Assembly: GCF_025847205.1 (NCBI RefSeq)
Contig: NZ_JAOYTH010000001.1
Location: forward strand, 1 to 64,000
Origin: Pararhizobium sp. YC-54
GTDB taxonomy: Bacteria; Pseudomonadota; Alphaproteobacteria; Rhizobiales; Rhizobiaceae
Reading direction: 5' to 3'
Length of the DNA stretch: 64,000 nucleotides
Shown: one piece after another, positions 61,102 through 64,000 of the stretch
How the letters are laid out: each line of letters starts with the position of its first letter
Numbering within the stretch: position 1 is the stretch's first letter
Notes under the pieces: generated by a model
What the model was told of the DNA's origin: nothing
Seen by the model: only the letters and a program-made list of their open reading frames with translations
Databases searched by the model: none
Made by a program: the position numbers and the translations under genes

Positions 61102-62002
61102 GGATCACCTCCGAGTGCTTTTGCAGCCGCTTGCCATAGGCTTGGCTGGTGCGGTCAAAAATGATGGCGATCGCAACGAGCGCGAAGCCATTGAAGAAAC
61201 CGACGGTGAAGAACTGGTTGTTGATCGCCTGCAGCACGTTGCGGCCGAGACCGCCGACACCGACCATCGAGGCGACCACGACCATGGCGAGAGACATCAT
61301 GATGGTCTGGTTGATGCCGGCCATGATGGTCGGCAATGCGAGCGGCATCTGGACATTTTTCAGCCGCTGCCAGGGTGAAGAGCCGAACGCGTCGGCCGCT
61401 TCCAGCACTTCCTTGTCCACCAGCCGTATCCCGAGATTGGTCAGACGGATCATTGGCGGCACGGCATAGATGACGACGGCGATCAGGCCCGGAACCTTGC
61501 CGATGCCGAAGATCATCACGACGGGGATCAGATAGACGAAGCTGGGCATCGTCTGCATGACGTCGAGGATCGGATTGATGATCGATTGCGCGCGTTCGGA
61601 GCGGGCCATCAGGATACCGATCGGAATGCCGACGATAATGGCAATAAACGTACAGACCGTGACCATGGCCAAGGTGACCATCGTGTCGTTCCACAGGCCG
61701 ACAAGGCCGATCAGCAGCATGGAGACGATCGTGCCGATGGTAATGCGCAGGTCGCGGCTGCCAAAATAGACAATGGCGACCATCACGGCCAGAATGATGA
61801 TCCACGGCGAACTGACGAACAACCGTTCAAGATAATTCAGAAACCACTGAAGCGGCTGGACGAGAGCATCGATGGCGTTGATATATTCGCGGACGAGGGC
61901 CTTGAAGCCATCATCGACGCTTTTTCGAGCCATGCGGATAGTCGTGTCGTCGATCGACGGAAATTTACAAAGCAGATCTGGCAAGTAACTGCATATTGCC
62001 AT
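61094..62002 (-). CDS. Betaine-type ABC transporter permease (second system)
   Basis: A 302-residue permease with IGIPIGILMARSERAQ, DVMQTMPSFVYLIPVVMIFG and AADAFGSSPWQRLKNVQMPL, nearly the same core as the permease at 6017-6904. About six helices follow a 90-residue N-terminal extension. ATG at 62002 is chosen because AGGGGAA precedes it; the frame continues upstream to 62107. Hairpins separate it from the binding-protein gene. Confidence 0.9.
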   Translation of the reverse strand: MAICSYLPDLLCKFPSIDDTTIRMARKSVDDGFKALVREYINAIDALVQPLQWFLNYLERLFVSSPWIIILAVMVAIVYFGSRDLRITIGTIVSMLLIGLVGLWNDTMVTLAMVTVCTFIAIIVGIPIGILMARSERAQSIINPILDVMQTMPSFVYLIPVVMIFGIGKVPGLIAVVIYAVPPMIRLTNLGIRLVDKEVLEAADAFGSSPWQRLKNVQMPLALPTIMAGINQTIMMSLAMVVVASMVGVGGLGRNVLQAINNQFFTVGFFNGFALVAIAIIFDRTSQAYGKRLQKHSEVIHG

Positions 62003-62128
62003 GTCGTTCCCCTTTAAACCGGAAGTTTTATAAAGGCCGGCCGCGTCATCAGTGCCTTTCAGGCCTTTGCGCGCAGACTTGGGTGGTTTCTTTGCGAACC
62101 CCGGCATGCCGAAAATGTGACAGCTTTC

Positions 62129-62157
62129 CGTCGCAAACGACTATGCCGTTTGCGACG
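62129..62157 (-). terminator. Second intercistronic hairpin before the permease gene
   Basis: CGTCGCAAACG (62129-62139), 7-base loop, CGTTTGCGACG (62147-62157): a perfect 11-bp stem between the binding-protein and permease genes, in addition to the hairpin at 62192-62214. Confidence 0.65.
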
Positions 62158-62191
62158 ATTTTCGTTTTCATATCCATGTTTCATGGAAATA

Positions 62192-62214
62192 CCGGCGGCA
62201 TTTCGTGCCGCCGG
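62192..62214 (-). terminator. First intercistronic hairpin after the binding-protein gene
   Basis: CCGGCGGCA (62192-62200), 5-base loop, TGCCGCCGG (62206-62214): a perfect 9-bp stem 62 bases after the binding-protein stop. It mirrors the hairpin at 5936-5957 in the paralogous operon. Confidence 0.65.
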
Positions 62215-62276
62215 ATATTGGTGCCTGTTATCTTCCGGCGCTACGGCATGTGCCGCATCACCGGCGGTCTTTTCCT

Positions 62277-63275
62277 TTAGAGGGCTGCCTTGACCTTTTC
62301 GGCGACCTCAGGCGCGACCCACTTGGTCCACATGTCCGGATAGTTTTCCAAGAAATGCTTGGCTGCGTCTTCGTTGGTGCCCTGGTTGGCGTCCATCCAG
62401 GCGAGAACCTTGTTGACGGTGCCGTTGTCCCACTTGCGGACCTTGACGTAGTCCATCGCAACGCCGGCCTTCTCGGAGAAGGCCTTGGTCACCACCGTGT
62501 AGACGTCGGACGTCGGGTAGGAGTTGACCTTCGGATCCGGGCAATCCGGAACAGCGGTGCACGCGTCCCAGTCGGCCTTGTTGTGATCGACACCGAAGCT
62601 GAGGCGCGTCATCTCGTACTTTCCGAGAATAGCGGTCGGAGCCCAGTAGTAGCCAAGCCAGCCGGTCTTCTTTTCGAAGGCGTTGGAGATCGAGCCGTCG
62701 AGACCCGCTGCCGAGCCCGTATCGATCAGCTCGAAACCGAGCTTTTCGGCGCCGAGCGCCCTATAGAGGTTGGCGGATGAAACCTGGCAGTTCCAGCCCG
62801 ACGGGCAGTTGTAGATAGCGGCCTTTGAAGCATCCTCCGGCGCCGGGAAGAGTTCCGGATGTTTTAGTGCGTCCTGAACGGTCTTGATGTCCGGATGGGC
62901 GTCCGAAAGAAATTTCGGAATCCACCAGCCTTCGACCCCGCCTTCGCTCAGCAGCGGTGCGGCTTCGATCAGGCGGCCTTCCTTGATGGCGGCGTCGAGC
63001 GGCGTGCGCACGGCATTGACCCACAGTTCGGGCGCCATGTCCGGCTGCGCCTTCTCGTTCATCGAGGTGAAGGTCGGCATGGTATCGCCAGTCACCAGCG
63101 TTACCGTGCAGCCGTAGCCGTTTTCAAGGATATACTTGTCGACATGGGCGGCGACGCCGGCGGATGCCCAGTTCATTTCTGCAATGCTGACTTCGCCGCA
63201 TTCGGCGGCTTGAGCGGAGCCGGCAAGCGCATAAACGCCGGCGGCGAGGATAGTGGAAGCGAGGAGCTTCTTCAT
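62277..63275 (-). CDS. Betaine-type ABC transporter substrate-binding protein (second system)
   Basis: A 332-residue periplasmic protein with a signal peptide (ends GSAQA before AECG). It shares GWWIPKFLSDAHPDIKTVQD, LIDTGSAAGLDGS and GYYWAPTAILGKYEM with the binding protein at 4922-5923, so both come from one ancestor. Its aromatic residues are well placed for binding a quaternary amine. ATG at 63275 follows GGGAGGTCTTAAAC, a strong ribosome site. It heads the second transporter operon, next to bmt and the mttB cluster; glycine betaine, choline or proline betaine are the likely ligands. Confidence 0.88.
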   Translation of the reverse strand: MKKLLASTILAAGVYALAGSAQAAECGEVSIAEMNWASAGVAAHVDKYILENGYGCTVTLVTGDTMPTFTSMNEKAQPDMAPELWVNAVRTPLDAAIKEGRLIEAAPLLSEGGVEGWWIPKFLSDAHPDIKTVQDALKHPELFPAPEDASKAAIYNCPSGWNCQVSSANLYRALGAEKLGFELIDTGSAAGLDGSISNAFEKKTGWLGYYWAPTAILGKYEMTRLSFGVDHNKADWDACTAVPDCPDPKVNSYPTSDVYTVVTKAFSEKAGVAMDYVKVRKWDNGTVNKVLAWMDANQGTNEDAAKHFLENYPDMWTKWVAPEVAEKVKAAL

Positions 63276-63956
63276 GTTTAAGACCTCCCAGTCTTAATGC
63301 AGCCAAAAATCTTGGGGTCGATCGGGATACTGCATCTCCCGGAAACCCAATCGTTCAGGTTGAAGCAGATCGGGGGGCGCTTGTGGCAAGGCCAATCTTT
63401 CATCCCCGCTGCGACGGCGTTGGAGTTTTGCCGTCTGACCGCGCAACTCTGCCGTCAGCCATCTCTCTTTTTACCGTTGAGGGCAGCGTAAGTATTCCAC
63501 AGGAGAAATCAACCTCCGGAATCGTTTTAAGCCATGCCGGCAGCTTTCTTGGGCCGCCAAAAGGCGCGCGCAAGCCGTTGAATTTTAATGAGCCGGGGAA
63601 ACTTTTTGTGCAAATGCGCCGGTCTTTGGCACAAAATTAGCACTGCTTCACACAAGAGCCGCGAAGCGTGTTTTATCGCAGACAAATTGTGTTCCGTATG
63701 CGCCTTCAAATTGATTTTCATCCAACATGAAAAAAAGTGAAAAAAATGCGGAATTCACCTTTGGTTAAGCTCTCACTAACCATCCAGTAACACTGTCAGG
63801 CTAATTGTTTTCGTGCGGCAGGGAAACTTGGCCGCCCGGCCGGATCAGGTTTTGCGTCCCGGCCGGAGCGATCTCCGGGTGTATGCCGGAGGGGCCATGC
63901 GTACTGTTGGCAGACCGCACAGTTCCGAAAGGAGCGGGTGCGGTTTTCGCGTTTAC
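63276..63956. other. Intergenic region upstream of the second betaine transporter
   Basis: About 680 bases with no convincing gene. It must contain the promoter of the reverse transporter operon. A/T-rich stretches occur near 63640-63790. I see no operator, structured RNA or coding frame that I would defend. Confidence 0.45.
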
Positions 63957-64000
63957 AGCGCCACGGTCATTCATGACGCGCAATGGTCTGCATAGTTTTT
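63957..64000 (+). repeat. Second copy of the rhizobial-type hairpin repeat, cut by the window edge
   Basis: GGTCATTCATGACGCGCAA (near 63965-63983) followed by TGGTCTGCATAGTTTTT matches the element at 16452-16500 closely, with the same GTCATTCATGAC palindrome. It continues beyond the window. Confidence 0.55.

Noticed and set aside
62277..63275. Naming the second transporter choXWV
   Set aside because: The binding protein does not resemble ChoX as I remember its sequence. Substrate cannot be decided from the window, so no gene symbols were given.

Overview
The window looks like chromosomal DNA of a member of the Rhizobiaceae (Rhizobium/Agrobacterium/Ensifer-like alphaproteobacterium). The evidence is gene content (EtfB, ExoD, DUF1127 proteins, eukaryotic-type topoisomerase IB, DctB/DctD-like and TctABC proteins, GlxA-type AraC regulators) and small-protein families I know from rhizobia. 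It has no complete RNA gene, no CRISPR array and no intact transposon. Its theme is uptake and demethylation of methylated osmolytes.

Left part (1-12.6 kb): the start of etfB, then a compact betaine island: a DddL-type DMSP-lyase-like cupin, an N-methylproline demethylase (StcD-type), a divergent TetR-type regulator, a ProC-like reductase, an OpuA/ProU-type ABC transporter (binding protein, permease, ATPase), a second flavin/Fe-S demethylase-like protein and an Ldh-family (pyrroline-2-carboxylate reductase-like) enzyme. The island ends in gene debris: a hydroxyproline-betaine epimerase (HpbD) fragment fused in frame to the tail of a LysR regulator, a tRNA 3'-half fragment, and the tail of an ABC ATPase. 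Together these suggest an old island boundary with deletions.

Middle part (12.6-39.5 kb): mostly housekeeping and accessory genes. They include an SH3/DUF1236 exported protein, an OafA-type acyltransferase, the sulfate transporter operon (sbp-cysT-cysW-cysA), a lipoprotein, a DUF924 protein, a large MscS channel, an 853-residue FAD/GcvT demethylase-like enzyme, a twin-REC response regulator, a GlxA-family regulator, a DUF1127 protein, tctCBA with a DctBD-like two-component system, and a LysR regulator.

Right part (39.5-64 kb): topoisomerase IB, then the most notable locus, a full corrinoid- and tetrahydrofolate-dependent methyl-transfer cluster. It has a non-pyrrolysine MttB-family methyltransferase, a corrinoid protein, methyl-THF:corrinoid methyltransferase, an ASKHA/2Fe-2S corrinoid-reactivation protein, MetF, a MetF C-terminal-like zinc protein, and three poorly characterised companions (DUF1638, a virulence-factor-domain protein and a 112-residue protein). 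Nearby are a 4Fe-4S protein, a betaine-homocysteine methyltransferase (bmt) with a near-perfect palindrome at its promoter, an ECF sigma/VWA pair, a glycosyltransferase, an O-antigen-ligase-like polymerase, and a second OpuA/ProU-type betaine transporter paralogous to the one at the left end.

Model (inference): quaternary ammonium compounds enter by the two ABC systems. Methyl groups are removed oxidatively (flavin demethylases feeding ETF; GcvT-type enzyme feeding THF) or by methyl transfer (MttB to corrinoid to THF to MetF; Bmt to homocysteine). Shared 7-bp sites near the GlxA regulator and the mttB/corrinoid-protein promoter region hint at common control.
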